Notes: a model not told the origin generated them from the sequence alone. DNA of 64,000 nucleotides from Sphingobium fontiphilum (GCF_014196635.1 NZ_JACIEB010000001.1:434001-498000), one strand, 5' to 3'. Counted from the stretch's first letter, positions 52,096-61,319 are shown. A program made the numbers and translations.

Positions 52096-53466
52096 ATGAC
52101 CAATCCCTGGCGCATAGAGGCGCGGGCGCTCATCCTGCTCGCCGTCCCCATCATCGCGGGCAATGTCGCCTGGTCCGGCATCGCCGCGACCGACCTTTGG
52201 CTGCTGGGACGGCTGGGGTCGGACGCGGTGGCGGCGGGCGCGCTGGCGCTCAACCTGTTCCATGCCTGCCTCATATTCGGCATGGGCCTGGTGACGGCCG
52301 CCGCGCCCCTGATCGCGTCAGAGCGTGGGCGAAAGCTGCACAGCGTGCGCGACATCCGTCGCACCGTGCGCCAGACATTGTGGGCGGCGGTGATCTATGT
52401 GCTCCCCGCATGGGCGCTGTTGTGGCGCGCCGAGCCGATATTGATCGCCATGGGGCAGGATCATGCGCTGTCGGCGCAAGCCGGGCAGTTGATGCATGGC
52501 CTGCAATGGGCGCTTTTGCCGTTCCTCGGCTTTTCCACCCTGCGCAACTATATCGCCGCTATCGAACGCCCCCTCTGGGGCCTGGTGATGATGGTCGTGG
52601 CGATCCCGTTCAACCTGCTGGTCGGCTGGGCGCTGATCTTCGGGAAATTCGGCCTCCCGCCGCTTGGCCTGTTCGGCGCGGGCCTGGCCAGCACCCTCTC
52701 GTCCACTTTCCTGTTCCTCGGCCTCGCGGCGGTAGTGGTGATCGACCGGGGTTTCCGGCGATATCATCTGTTCGGCCGGTTCTGGGCGCCCGACTGGCAC
52801 AGGTTGCGCGCGGTGGGCGCGATCGGCCTGCCCATCGCCATCATGCTGGGTTTCGAAACCACCGTGTTCAATGCATCGGCCATGCTGATGGGCCTGATCG
52901 ACAAGGAATCGCTGGCCGCCCATGCCGTCGCCATCCAGATCGCGGCGCTGATGTTCATGGTGCCCATGGGCATCGGCCAGGCTGCGACCGTGCGCGTCGG
53001 CCTGCATTATGGCGCTGGCGATGTCCGGGGGGTCGGCCGGGCCGGCTGGCTGGCGTTGATATTGGGCACCGGCTTTGCCGTCGCCACCGCCCTGCTGCTG
53101 CTCGCCATCCCCTATCAGATGGCGTCGGCCTTCCTCGACATGAAGGATCCGGCCAATGCGCGCACCGCCCAACTGGCGGTCAGCTTCCTGTCGATCGCGG
53201 CCCTGTTTCAGCTCGTCGACGCGGCGCAAGCGATCGGCGCGGGCGTGCTGCGCGGGCTTCAGGATACGCGCGTGCCGATGTTCATCGCGCTGGCGGGCTA
53301 CTGGCTGGTTGGCATCGGCACCGGCAGCTTCCTTGCCTTTCCCCTCAAGATGGAAGGGTTTGGCATCTGGCTTGGCCTTGCCAGCGGCCTTGGCACGGTG
53401 GCGCTGTTGCTGGTGATCCGATGGATCAGGCGGGAAAGGCTGGGTCTGCTGAAGCTGAAGCTCTGA
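52096..53466 (+). CDS. MATE-family multidrug/Na+ or H+ antiporter (NorM-like)
   Basis: This 456-residue inner-membrane exporter has about twelve helices in two related halves. Family marks include PIIAGNVAWSGIAATDLWLLGRLG, AGALALNLFHACLIFGMGL, WALLPFLGFSTLRNYIAAIERP and the second-half GLPIAIMLGFETTVFNASAMLMG plus AHAVAIQIAALMFMVPMGIGQAATVRVG. Substrate and coupling ion are not readable. It begins three bases after the DUF808 stop, so the two are likely cotranscribed. Confidence 0.88.
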   Translation: MTNPWRIEARALILLAVPIIAGNVAWSGIAATDLWLLGRLGSDAVAAGALALNLFHACLIFGMGLVTAAAPLIASERGRKLHSVRDIRRTVRQTLWAAVIYVLPAWALLWRAEPILIAMGQDHALSAQAGQLMHGLQWALLPFLGFSTLRNYIAAIERPLWGLVMMVVAIPFNLLVGWALIFGKFGLPPLGLFGAGLASTLSSTFLFLGLAAVVVIDRGFRRYHLFGRFWAPDWHRLRAVGAIGLPIAIMLGFETTVFNASAMLMGLIDKESLAAHAVAIQIAALMFMVPMGIGQAATVRVGLHYGAGDVRGVGRAGWLALILGTGFAVATALLLLAIPYQMASAFLDMKDPANARTAQLAVSFLSIAALFQLVDAAQAIGAGVLRGLQDTRVPMFIALAGYWLVGIGTGSFLAFPLKMEGFGIWLGLASGLGTVALLLVIRWIRRERLGLLKLKL

Positions 53467-53475
53467 TCCGGCGGT

Positions 53476-53853
53476 TCAGCGACCGGCGCGATGATTGAGA
53501 TCGTGGCCGAGCGCCAATATGCCGACGCCCATCAGGGTATAGAGGCTTTCCTGCGCGCCATGATCCATGGTCAGGGCGCCCGCCATCACGCCAAGGCCAA
53601 GCGATCCGATGGCCGCAGGCATCATATAGCCATGCCGGATCGCCCCATGGCCGAGCGCAATGGCGCCCAGCAATATGGCGATACCCAACCCGGCTTCATG
53701 GAACAGGGGATCGCCCAGGAACCCGCCGGCCGAGGCCAGAAGCGCGAGCAACACCGCCGTCGCAAAGCAATGCGCCACGCACAGGCCCGACACCATGATG
53801 GCGATGCGGTCGATGCGGCCGGACAGCAGCGATTGGTAAAGGCGGGTCGTCAT
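53476..53853 (-). CDS. MerC-domain membrane protein
   Basis: This 125-residue protein has four membrane helices with the MerC-type Cys pair in GLCVAHCFATAVLLALLA. MerC carries Hg(II) inward in mer operons, but chromosomal MerC-domain proteins without other mer genes are common and their role is unclear. No merA or merR is present here. Upstream there is an ATG-TAA start-stop pair with its own GGAGGAG site, 8 bases before this ATG. It lies downstream of the cyclase gene on the same strand. Confidence 0.8.
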   Translation of the reverse strand: MTTRLYQSLLSGRIDRIAIMVSGLCVAHCFATAVLLALLASAGGFLGDPLFHEAGLGIAILLGAIALGHGAIRHGYMMPAAIGSLGLGVMAGALTMDHGAQESLYTLMGVGILALGHDLNHRAGR

Positions 53854-53935
53854 GGTCGCTGTTACATAGTCTCCTCCGGCACAGGTGACAACATAACATC
53901 ACGAATATATTTGCGCCCTGCGTTCCGATCCCGGG

Positions 53936-55735
53936 TCAGGCAGCCAGTCGCAGGCAATTTCGGCCGCTGCGCTTGGCGTTATAAAGCGCCTTGTCCGCAG
54001 CATCGATCACCGAAGCAGCATCGTCGGAGCCTTCCGTTTCCACCAGACCGGCGCTGAAGGTGATGTGAATCGATCGGCCATTGTCGATGGCAATTGCCAT
54101 ATCCTCCACCGCCGCACGCAACCGTTCGCAGATAAGGCCCGCCTGCGACAGGTCGGTCTGGGGCAGCAGGATGGCGAACTCCTCGCCGCCCAGACGGCCG
54201 ATCATGTCGATCTGGCGCAGCCCCTTGCGCATGCAGGCGACCAGAGCGCGCAACGCCTGATCGCCCGCGCCATGGCCATGTTGATCGTTCACCGATTTGA
54301 AATGGTCCACGTCGATCAGCGCGACGCAGGCCTTGCCCCCTGCGGCCAGATCCTGGATTTCCGCCTCCAACCTTTGCAGAAAGGCCCTGCGCGTGGCTGC
54401 CCCGGTCAGGCCGTCGACATTGGCGGCGATCTGCAACTCCTGCTGCACCGCCTTGTGGCGCGACATATCGCGAATGGTGCAGACAACGCCAATGGCCGTT
54501 GCATGTTCGTTCAATATGGCGCGCACCGCCATTTCCCACCAACTGACGCCGTTGACGACATGCAGCGGTCTGAATTCGACCATCTGCACGCTGCCCGGAT
54601 GCTTTATCGCCCGTCGCAGCGCATTGGCGACCACCGCCCTGTCCGCAGACAGGACGATCTCCTCCAGCGGCATGTCCACCAGTCCGTCGGGACCGATGTT
54701 CATGAATTCTTTTGCCGACGGCGAGGCATATTGAATGATGCCCCCGGCCGAAATGTTGAACACCATGTCGCCGCTATTGTCGGCCAGGATTCGGAATCGC
54801 GCCTCGCTGTCGCTCAACATCTGGAACAGGCGCTTGCGCCCGCTCAGGTCCGCGGCGACCGGCATCGACAGGAGAAAGCTGATAGCCAGGTAGAATTGGA
54901 AGAACTGGACATGGGTGCCGTGCGACACGTCGATCCGGGCGATCGGACCAAAGCCCATGGCCGTCGCGGTTCCGCCTATCAACGCCAACAGCACAATGGC
55001 GATCGCAGCGCCCATATGGCCGGCGCGAAAGGATATCACCACCAGCGGCAACATGGGCAGGAACAGCAGAGGATAACGGGCGATGAAAAATACCTGCGCG
55101 GTGATGAACGCAAAGAGCGCCAACAGGCCAATGACTTCGAACTTGGCCAGATTCGGCGTCGATTTCAGCCATTGCCGCCATTCCCCGCGCAACAACTGCA
55201 CCAATATGGGCGTGAAGGTCATCGCGCCCAGGACATGGCCTGAATACCATTGGAGCCAGGAGTGCCAGAACGGCACCGTCGTCACGCTGGATGCGACGAA
55301 TGCGGCGGCAAGCCCGGCGATGGGATTGGCGATGACGGTCAGGGCGAGAATGAAGATGAACAAGGGGCGCAACGAACCAACGAAAGTCTGCTCCCTGCTT
55401 TGGCTGCGACAGATGGCCACGACCATCATCGATTCAGCCAGATTGACCAGCACCATGGGCAGCGCCGCCGTCGGACCAAGACCGAAAAGGCCGGTCGCCA
55501 TTGCACTGGCGATGGAACAGGCAAGGATCGCTTTCCACCAATAGCGGGTCGGCGTGGTCAGAAGTTCCGCCATCAGAAAGGCGTTGGATATCCAGATGAA
55601 CGCCAGGCCGCCGCCAAAACGCGACGTCATCACCGCAAATGCCGCCGTGATGAAATAGACAAGCCCGGTGACGAACGGCTGCCAGGAAGAAGGTGTGCGG
55701 AGCGTTGGCATGATGCAGCCAAGGGCCATAGCCAA
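53936..55735 (-). CDS. MASE1-PAS-GGDEF diguanylate cyclase
   Basis: This 599-residue inner-membrane signalling protein starts with a MASE1-like region of about eight helices (residues 15-310; for example VTGLVYFITAAFAVMTSRFGGGLAFIW split by loops), then a PAS domain (about 315-430; RFRILADNSGDMVFNISAGG), then a GGDEF domain with active GGEEF motif in RLGGEEFAIL. An RQID allosteric I-site lies five residues before it. It should synthesise c-di-GMP under product inhibition. No EAL domain is attached, in contrast to the phosphodiesterase at the other end of the window. Confidence 0.9.
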   Translation of the reverse strand: MAMALGCIMPTLRTPSSWQPFVTGLVYFITAAFAVMTSRFGGGLAFIWISNAFLMAELLTTPTRYWWKAILACSIASAMATGLFGLGPTAALPMVLVNLAESMMVVAICRSQSREQTFVGSLRPLFIFILALTVIANPIAGLAAAFVASSVTTVPFWHSWLQWYSGHVLGAMTFTPILVQLLRGEWRQWLKSTPNLAKFEVIGLLALFAFITAQVFFIARYPLLFLPMLPLVVISFRAGHMGAAIAIVLLALIGGTATAMGFGPIARIDVSHGTHVQFFQFYLAISFLLSMPVAADLSGRKRLFQMLSDSEARFRILADNSGDMVFNISAGGIIQYASPSAKEFMNIGPDGLVDMPLEEIVLSADRAVVANALRRAIKHPGSVQMVEFRPLHVVNGVSWWEMAVRAILNEHATAIGVVCTIRDMSRHKAVQQELQIAANVDGLTGAATRRAFLQRLEAEIQDLAAGGKACVALIDVDHFKSVNDQHGHGAGDQALRALVACMRKGLRQIDMIGRLGGEEFAILLPQTDLSQAGLICERLRAAVEDMAIAIDNGRSIHITFSAGLVETEGSDDAASVIDAADKALYNAKRSGRNCLRLAA

Positions 55736-55795
55736 AGGTAGTTAAAAAATGTTTCAGCGCATGAACCGCGAAGCCCCAGCGGCTTCGATACAATG

Positions 55796-56734
55796 CTACG
55801 CGCCGCCGCGACCAGCGCGCGGAAGAAATCGCCCGTTCGGGTCGGCGGCAATCGCCTCGCCGAACGACGCCGAAATCCAGTCCCTGAAGGCTTTGACCTT
55901 GGCCCGGTTGCGGGTGTGCGAAGGATAGACGATCCAGTAACTCGCCTTTTCCCGCACATAGGATGGCACCGCCTCGACCAGCAGGCCGGCATCGACCTCG
56001 GCCCGCCACAGGAACATGTTGACGATGGCGACCCCTTGCCCAGCCATCGCCGCGCGCCCCTCCATGACCTGCGAATCCAGCGCAATACCGGACGGACGGC
56101 CGCTCCCGCGCGGCTCCACGCCCATCGCGGCGAACCATTCGTCCCACCACATGTCCTGCGGCGAAAGGCGCGGCGCCGCCAGCAACGCCTGCGCGTCCGC
56201 GATCGGGCCGTGCCGCTCCAGCCACAGCGGGCTGCACAACGGCGCCAGACGATTGTGCGTCAGCAATGTCGCTTCCAGCCCCGGCCAATGCCCGCCGCCG
56301 CCGCGAATGGCGACATCCACCCCTTCGCGGCCAAGATCGACCATGTGGTCGGCTGCCTGTATGCGCACCGCCAGTCCGGGGTGACGCATCTGGAAATCGC
56401 CGATATGCGGGGCCAGCCAAAGATGGGCAAAGCTGTTGGTGCAACTGATGGTCAGGACGCTGTTGTCATCATCGGCAAGGCGGGCGAAACCCTGCCGCAT
56501 CTGATCGAAGGCCTGGATCACGACCGGGGCGATCTCGCGCGCCCTGTCGGTCAACGTCACGCGGCGACCCGTGCGCTGGAACAGGCTGATGCCCAGCCTC
56601 TCCTCCAACAACTTCACCTGATAACTGACGGCCGCCTGGGTCATCGCCAGTTCCTGCGCGGCGGCCGTGAAATTCTGATGGCGCGCGGCAGCCTCGAAGA
56701 CGCGAACGGCGGAGAGGGGCGGCAGGTTCGACAT
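55796..56734 (-). CDS. LysR-family transcriptional regulator (GcvA-like)
   Basis: This 312-residue regulator has the N-terminal winged helix (LSAVRVFEAAARHQNFTAAAQELAMTQAAVSYQVKLLEERLG) and a periplasmic-binding-like effector domain (for example SCTNSFAHLWLAPHIGDF and ALDSQVMEGRAAMAGQGVAI), closest in pattern to the GcvA subgroup. A perfect inverted repeat ATAAG-N5-CTTAT, fitting the T-N11-A rule, lies ten bases upstream and may be its operator. The expected divergent target gene is missing or replaced by a doubtful small ORF. Confidence 0.9.
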   Translation of the reverse strand: MSNLPPLSAVRVFEAAARHQNFTAAAQELAMTQAAVSYQVKLLEERLGISLFQRTGRRVTLTDRAREIAPVVIQAFDQMRQGFARLADDDNSVLTISCTNSFAHLWLAPHIGDFQMRHPGLAVRIQAADHMVDLGREGVDVAIRGGGGHWPGLEATLLTHNRLAPLCSPLWLERHGPIADAQALLAAPRLSPQDMWWDEWFAAMGVEPRGSGRPSGIALDSQVMEGRAAMAGQGVAIVNMFLWRAEVDAGLLVEAVPSYVREKASYWIVYPSHTRNRAKVKAFRDWISASFGEAIAADPNGRFLPRAGRGGA

Positions 56735-56743
56735 CCTTTAATA

Positions 56744-56758
56744 ATAAGCCTGCCTTAT
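56744..56758. promoter_or_regulatory. Candidate LysR operator (T-N11-A palindrome)
   Basis: ATAAG-CCTGC-CTTAT is a perfect 15-base palindrome matching T-N11-A, next to the LysR gene start on its divergent side. It would serve autoregulation or a divergent target. Confidence 0.5.
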
Positions 56759-56865
56759 GTTTGAAGTCCATGCTTTTGTTGGCGGCCACCGACCATTGGC
56801 AGCATAGCGGACGGCGATGGCGCGCCATCGACCACAGCATCCACCTCAGCCCATGGAGACAAGCC

Positions 56866-57030
56866 ATGCACGACCGAAAAGCAGCGCGTTCGCACGATGA
56901 ACGCAATAGGTTTCAAAGGAGGCCCCAAGATCTGATCGCCTCGATCATGCACGCCTTCTGCGTGTTCAATCGCGTCCGATGGTCGGCGCCCTGGCAGCCC
57001 GCGCCATGCGCCTGCCATGACGACCGATAA
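56866..57030 (+). CDS. Doubtful small ORF in the LysR-otsB gap
   Basis: The gap from 56735 to 57097 (363 bases) holds no confident gene. One 54-codon frame has GGAGA seven bases before ATG 56866 and reads MHDRKAARSHDERNRF, then a hydrophobic-poor Arg/His/Trp-rich stretch with three Cys. It resembles no family I know and its composition could be chance in GC-rich DNA. It is listed because it lies in the place expected for a LysR target. Confidence 0.2.
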   Translation: MHDRKAARSHDERNRFQRRPQDLIASIMHAFCVFNRVRWSAPWQPAPCACHDDR

Positions 57031-57097
57031 CGGGCGGCGGGGGCCGGAGCGGCGCATGGGGGTTGCCAAATGAGCGAAAAGCCCCAGTTTAGGACAG

Positions 57098-57862
57098 GTG
57101 CTTGATTCATCCCTCCGCTCCGCTCCGGCCCTTTTTGCCCCTGCCCCCGCCCTGCTGACCGGCGCGGCGCTATTTCTGGACTTTGACGGCACGTTGGTGC
57201 CGATCGCCGACCGCCCCGACGCCGTGTGCGTGGATGACGAACTCCTCGGTCTGCTGAATCGACTCGCCCACGCTCTGGATGGGCGGCTTGCGATCGTCAG
57301 CGGCCGATCGGTCGCGACCCTGACCGACCTTGGCCTTGCCGATTTCATTCTGGCGGGCACGCACGGGCTGGAAATCGCCATGCCCGGCCAGGCGGTCGAA
57401 ACCCCCGCCCCCCTCGCCGCCATCGCCAGGGCCCGCGCCCGGTTCGACGCCTTCGCCGGCCAGCGCCCCGGCCTGCTGGTCGAAGAAAAGCGGTTGAGCG
57501 TCGGGCTCCATTTCCGCCAGGCGCCCCAATGGGCCGATGATTGCGAGCGGCTGGCGACCCGGCTGGCGGAGGAGCTCGGGCTGTTCCTGCAACGCGGCAA
57601 GATGCTGTTCGAACTGCGCCCCGGCGGCGCCGACAAGGGCAGCGCCATCGCCGCGCTGATGCGGCGCGCGCCCATGGCGGGCGCCATCCCGCTGTTTTTC
57701 GGCGACGATGCGACTGACGAGGAGGGCTTCGTCATGGCCGCGCATCTGGGCGGGCACGGCGTCCTGGTCGGCGAGGCCCGTCCCACGGCCGCCCGCTATC
57801 GGCTGGAACAAGTCGAGGCGGTGAGACGTTATCTCGCCGCCAGTGTTCCAGAGCCGGAATGA
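57098..57862 (+). CDS. otsB: Trehalose-6-phosphate phosphatase
   Basis: It dephosphorylates trehalose-6-P, the last step of trehalose synthesis. The 254-residue HAD-superfamily protein has motif I LFLDFDGTLVPIADRPD (nucleophile Asp), motif II IVSGRSVATL, and motif IV FFGDDATDEEGF; KGSAIAAL supplies the conserved Lys. Start GTG 57098 is used, as no ATG precedes the conserved domain. The cluster continues with a GH15 protein in the same reading frame, separated by one TGA codon, and otsA. Confidence 0.92.
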   Translation: MLDSSLRSAPALFAPAPALLTGAALFLDFDGTLVPIADRPDAVCVDDELLGLLNRLAHALDGRLAIVSGRSVATLTDLGLADFILAGTHGLEIAMPGQAVETPAPLAAIARARARFDAFAGQRPGLLVEEKRLSVGLHFRQAPQWADDCERLATRLAEELGLFLQRGKMLFELRPGGADKGSAIAALMRRAPMAGAIPLFFGDDATDEEGFVMAAHLGGHGVLVGEARPTAARYRLEQVEAVRRYLAASVPEPE

Positions 57863-58048
57863 TGTTCCGGACATAGGGGGAAAACAGGCGCTGTCCGCAA
57901 ACAGCGAAAAAAAGGGGCCGAAACCATCATCGCGCAACAGCCATCGACCGTCATCTCGCCAGCCCTCGATGCCCATGATGTCCGCACTGTCGATCTTTGG
58001 CCGATCGGCAATTGCCAGGCCTCCGCCCTGATCGACCGCCATGGCAGG

Positions 58049-59773
58049 ATGATCTGGGCCTGTGTGCCGAGGGTCGATGGCGATCCGGTCTTCTCGGCGC
58101 TTCTCGACCATGCCGCGTTTGACGATCCCAAGGCGCGCGGTTTCTGGGCCATCGAACTGGAAGACTGCGCGTCCATCAGCCAGCACTATATTCGCAACAC
58201 CCCCATATTGGTCACCCGCCTGTCCGACAATCGGGGCAACGCCTGCGACATTATCGACTTCTGCCCGCGGCACCGGGCGAAGGGCCGCATGTATCGCCCC
58301 GTCGCGTTCGCCCGTATCGTCCGCCCCGTTTCGGGCAGCACGCGCATCCGCGTGCGCCTGCGCCCGACGACAGCCTGGAATGCGGAGGCGGTGCCGATCA
58401 CCTATGGCTCCAACCATATCCGCATGGTGCTGTCCTACATGGCGATGCGGGTGACGACCGACGCGCCCATCGGCCTTATCAGTCAGGAAAGCTGGTTCCG
58501 GCTGGAAAGCGACCTGCATTTCTTCATGGGGCCGGACGAGAGCTTTTCCGACGCCTTGCGCCCGGCGGTTGAAAGGATGCTGAACGACACGATCCTCGAA
58601 TGGCAACTCTGGGTGCGCGGCCTCGCCATCCCGCCCGAATGGCAGGAAGCGGTGATCCGCTCGGCCATAACCTTAAAACTCTGCCAGCATGAGGAAACCG
58701 GCGCCATTGTCGCCGCGCTGACCACCTCCATCCCCGAACATGCCGACAGCGGGCGCAACTGGGATTATCGTTATTGCTGGGTGCGCGACGCCTATTACAC
58801 GGTGGAGGCGCTCAACCGGCTGGGCGCGCTCGATGTCCTGGAATCCTACCTCGCCTATCTGCGCAACATCGTCGACGGCGCCAAGGGCGGCCATATCCAG
58901 CCGCTCTATGACGTTCGCGGCAACGCGACGCTGACCGAATGGGAAGCGACCAGCCTGCCCGGCTATCGCGGCATGGGGCCGGTGCGCGTCGGCAACGCCG
59001 CCTATGAACAGGTTCAGCACGACGCCTATGGCCAGATCGTGCTGTCGTCGGTTCAGGCGTTCATCGACCAGCGGTTGCTGCGCATGGCGGGCAACGCCGA
59101 TTTCGAGGCGCTGGAGGCCGTGGGCGAACGCGCGTGGAGCGTGTATGACCAGCCCGACGCCGGCCTGTGGGAATTGCGCACCCGCGCCCATGTCCACAGT
59201 TACAGCGCGGTGATGTGCTGGGCGGCCTGCGACCGGCTGTCTCATGCCGCCGAGGCACTGGGCCGCCCGGATCGCGCGGCCCATTGGGCGCAGCGCGCCG
59301 CCGCGATGAAGGAGCGCATCCTCGCCAGCGCCTGGCGAGCGGAAAGCAACGCCATTTCCGCCAATTTCGAGGATGACGCCCGCGACGCGTCGCTGCTTCA
59401 ACTCATCGATCTGCGCTTTCTCGCCGCCGACGACCCTCGTTTTCTGGGCACGCTCGCGGCGCTGGAGGCGGATTTGCGCCGGGGCAACGACATGCTGCGC
59501 TACAGCGCCCCCGACGATTTCGGCGAGCCGGTGACAGCCTTCAACGTCTGCACATTCTGGCTGATCGAGGCATTGCACCGCACCGGCCGCACGCAGGAGG
59601 CCCGCGCCCTTTTTGAAGAGATGTTGTCCCGCCGCACCGCCGCCGGGCTGCTTTCCGAAGACATCGACCCGGCGTCCGGGGAATTATGGGGCAATTATCC
59701 CCAAACCTACTCATTGGTCGGCATCATCAACTGCGCCGTGCTGCTGAGCAAGCCATGGAGCGTCGCGCGATGA
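58049..59773 (+). CDS. Glycoside hydrolase family 15 protein (trehalase/glucoamylase-like)
   Basis: This GH15 (alpha/alpha)6-barrel protein shows the N-terminal ACVPRVDGDPVF, RNWDYRYCWVRDAYYTVEALNRLG, and the C-terminal EDIDPASGELWGNYPQTYSLVGIIN. Members include glucoamylase and mycobacterial-type trehalase; a place between otsB and otsA favours trehalose turnover. The first canonical start (ATG 58049) leaves out DLWPIGNCQASALIDRHGR, which is typical of the family's N-terminus and is encoded just upstream in the same open frame, back to the otsB stop, without ATG, GTG or TTG. The true start or a fusion with OtsB is therefore unresolved. Confidence 0.85.
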   Translation: MIWACVPRVDGDPVFSALLDHAAFDDPKARGFWAIELEDCASISQHYIRNTPILVTRLSDNRGNACDIIDFCPRHRAKGRMYRPVAFARIVRPVSGSTRIRVRLRPTTAWNAEAVPITYGSNHIRMVLSYMAMRVTTDAPIGLISQESWFRLESDLHFFMGPDESFSDALRPAVERMLNDTILEWQLWVRGLAIPPEWQEAVIRSAITLKLCQHEETGAIVAALTTSIPEHADSGRNWDYRYCWVRDAYYTVEALNRLGALDVLESYLAYLRNIVDGAKGGHIQPLYDVRGNATLTEWEATSLPGYRGMGPVRVGNAAYEQVQHDAYGQIVLSSVQAFIDQRLLRMAGNADFEALEAVGERAWSVYDQPDAGLWELRTRAHVHSYSAVMCWAACDRLSHAAEALGRPDRAAHWAQRAAAMKERILASAWRAESNAISANFEDDARDASLLQLIDLRFLAADDPRFLGTLAALEADLRRGNDMLRYSAPDDFGEPVTAFNVCTFWLIEALHRTGRTQEARALFEEMLSRRTAAGLLSEDIDPASGELWGNYPQTYSLVGIINCAVLLSKPWSVAR

Positions 59774-61176
59774 GCCGCCTGATCGTCATTTCCAACCGGG
59801 TCAGTCGGCCCGGCCCATCCGGCAATCAGGGCGGCCTTGCCGTCGCGCTGGCAGAAGCCCTGCGGGAAAGCCGGGGCCTGTGGGTGGGCTGGTCTGGCGA
59901 TGTCACCGACAATTTCACCGGCCAGATCGGATTCCACGAAGATGACGGCGTTCGCACCGCCACCATCGATCTGGAAGAACAGGATGTCGACGAATATTAT
60001 AACGGCTATGCGAACCGGACGCTGTGGCCGCTCTTCCACTTCCGGATCGACCTGGCCGAATATGCCCGCGATTTCGAGGGCGGATACAACCGCGTCAACC
60101 GCCGCTTTGCCGAGTGCATCAGCCCGCTGATCGAAAGCGACGATGTCGTGTGGATTCATGATTATCACATGATCCCGTTGGGCCAGATGCTGCGCGACCG
60201 CGGCTTTGGCGGGCGCATGGGCTATTTTCTCCACATTCCCTGGCCGCCCACCCGCCTGCTCGTGTCCCTGCCCCACCATGCCAATCTGGTGCGCACCCTG
60301 TTCGCTTATGACGTTATCGGCTTTCAGACGGAGGAATGGCTTGAATCCTTCCGCCATTATGTCGAACGCGAACTGGGCGGAACGGTTGATGGCGACAGGG
60401 TCACGCTGGGCGACCGGACGATCGAGGCGATCGCATGCCCCATCGGCGTCAACGCGCGCCATTTTGCCGACGCCGCAACCAGCGATGACGCGCGCGCCAT
60501 GTATGGCCAGATGCGCGCCTCGCTTCAGGACCGGGCGCTGATCGTCGGGGTCGACCGGCTGGATTATTCCAAGGGGCTGGAGGAGCGATTCAACGGCTAT
60601 GCCCGTTTCCTGAAGGACCATCCCGAGCATCACCGCCATGTCGTGCTGACGCAGGTGGCGCCGCCCTCGCGGGAGGATGTGGGCAGCTACCAGCAGATCC
60701 GCGCCACGCTCGACGCGCTGGCGGGGCGAATCAACGGCGAATATAGCGATGTCGACTGGACTCCCATCCGCTATGTGAACCATGGTTATCCGCGCGACCG
60801 GCTGGCCGGCATCTATCGCGCCGCCCGCGTCGGCCTTGTCACGCCCCTGCGCGACGGCATGAATCTGGTCGCAAAGGAATATGTCGCCGCGCAAGACCCG
60901 GAAGACCCCGGCGTCCTTATCCTGTCGCGCTTCGCGGGCGCCGCCATGCAACTCACCGACGCGCTGCTCATCAATCCCTATAGTCCAGAAGAAATGTCAG
61001 ACGCCATCCACCGTGCGCTGGCCATGCCGCTGGACGAACGTCAGCGCCGCTGGCGGGCGATGATGGACAGCGTGGAGCAACAGGATATAGGCTGGTGGCG
61101 CCGCCGCTTCACCAGTCGCCTGAATGGCGAGGATGCGCCGGTCGGCAAGGATGAATTCTCCGCCACTGAAACCTGA
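59770..61176 (+). CDS. otsA: Trehalose-6-phosphate synthase
   Basis: Joins UDP-glucose and glucose-6-P. The 468-residue GT20 protein starts SRLIVISNRVSRPGPSGNQGGLAVAL and shows VWIHDYHMIPLGQML, RMGYFLHIPWPPTRLL, VGVDRLDYSKGLEERF, PLRDGMNLVAKEYVAAQ and LSRFAGAAMQL. All sugar-nucleotide contacts expected for OtsA appear present. ATG 59770 overlaps the GH15 stop (ATGA). Trehalose made here would act as an osmotic and desiccation protectant. Confidence 0.95.
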   Translation: MSRLIVISNRVSRPGPSGNQGGLAVALAEALRESRGLWVGWSGDVTDNFTGQIGFHEDDGVRTATIDLEEQDVDEYYNGYANRTLWPLFHFRIDLAEYARDFEGGYNRVNRRFAECISPLIESDDVVWIHDYHMIPLGQMLRDRGFGGRMGYFLHIPWPPTRLLVSLPHHANLVRTLFAYDVIGFQTEEWLESFRHYVERELGGTVDGDRVTLGDRTIEAIACPIGVNARHFADAATSDDARAMYGQMRASLQDRALIVGVDRLDYSKGLEERFNGYARFLKDHPEHHRHVVLTQVAPPSREDVGSYQQIRATLDALAGRINGEYSDVDWTPIRYVNHGYPRDRLAGIYRAARVGLVTPLRDGMNLVAKEYVAAQDPEDPGVLILSRFAGAAMQLTDALLINPYSPEEMSDAIHRALAMPLDERQRRWRAMMDSVEQQDIGWWRRRFTSRLNGEDAPVGKDEFSATET

Positions 61177-61187
61177 CCAAGGGCCGC

Positions 61188-61319
61188 ATGACCGAACCGC
61201 ACGACCCTCCCGCCACTTTCGTCGACAAATTGCGTGAGCGTGCGGGCGTGATCGTGGCCGTCATCGGCCTGATCGCCTGGATGGCGATGTTGTGGTTCAT
61301 GTTCGGGGACGTTCTGTAA
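61188..61319 (+). CDS. 43-residue single-span membrane protein after otsA
   Basis: A small frame begins ATG 61188, 11 bases after otsA, reading MTEPHDPPATFVDKLRERAG and then a hydrophobic helix VIVAVIGLIAWMAMLWFMFGDVL to the end. The N-terminal charged part and C-terminal helix suggest an inner-membrane microprotein with the short C-terminus outside. The start has a weak AAGGG-type site. It is close enough to otsA to share its transcript. No family recognised. Confidence 0.6.
   Translation: MTEPHDPPATFVDKLRERAGVIVAVIGLIAWMAMLWFMFGDVL

Noticed and set aside
53880..53905. Zur box in the MerC-like leader (GTGATGTTATGTTGTCAC)
   Set aside because: Only the outer four bases are symmetric; it does not match the usual alphaproteobacterial Zur palindrome well enough.
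53890..53925. EcfG (general stress sigma) promoter upstream of the MerC-like gene
   Set aside because: GGAAC is present on the minus strand but the -10 element is CGTG at an 18-base spacing rather than CGTT at 16-17.
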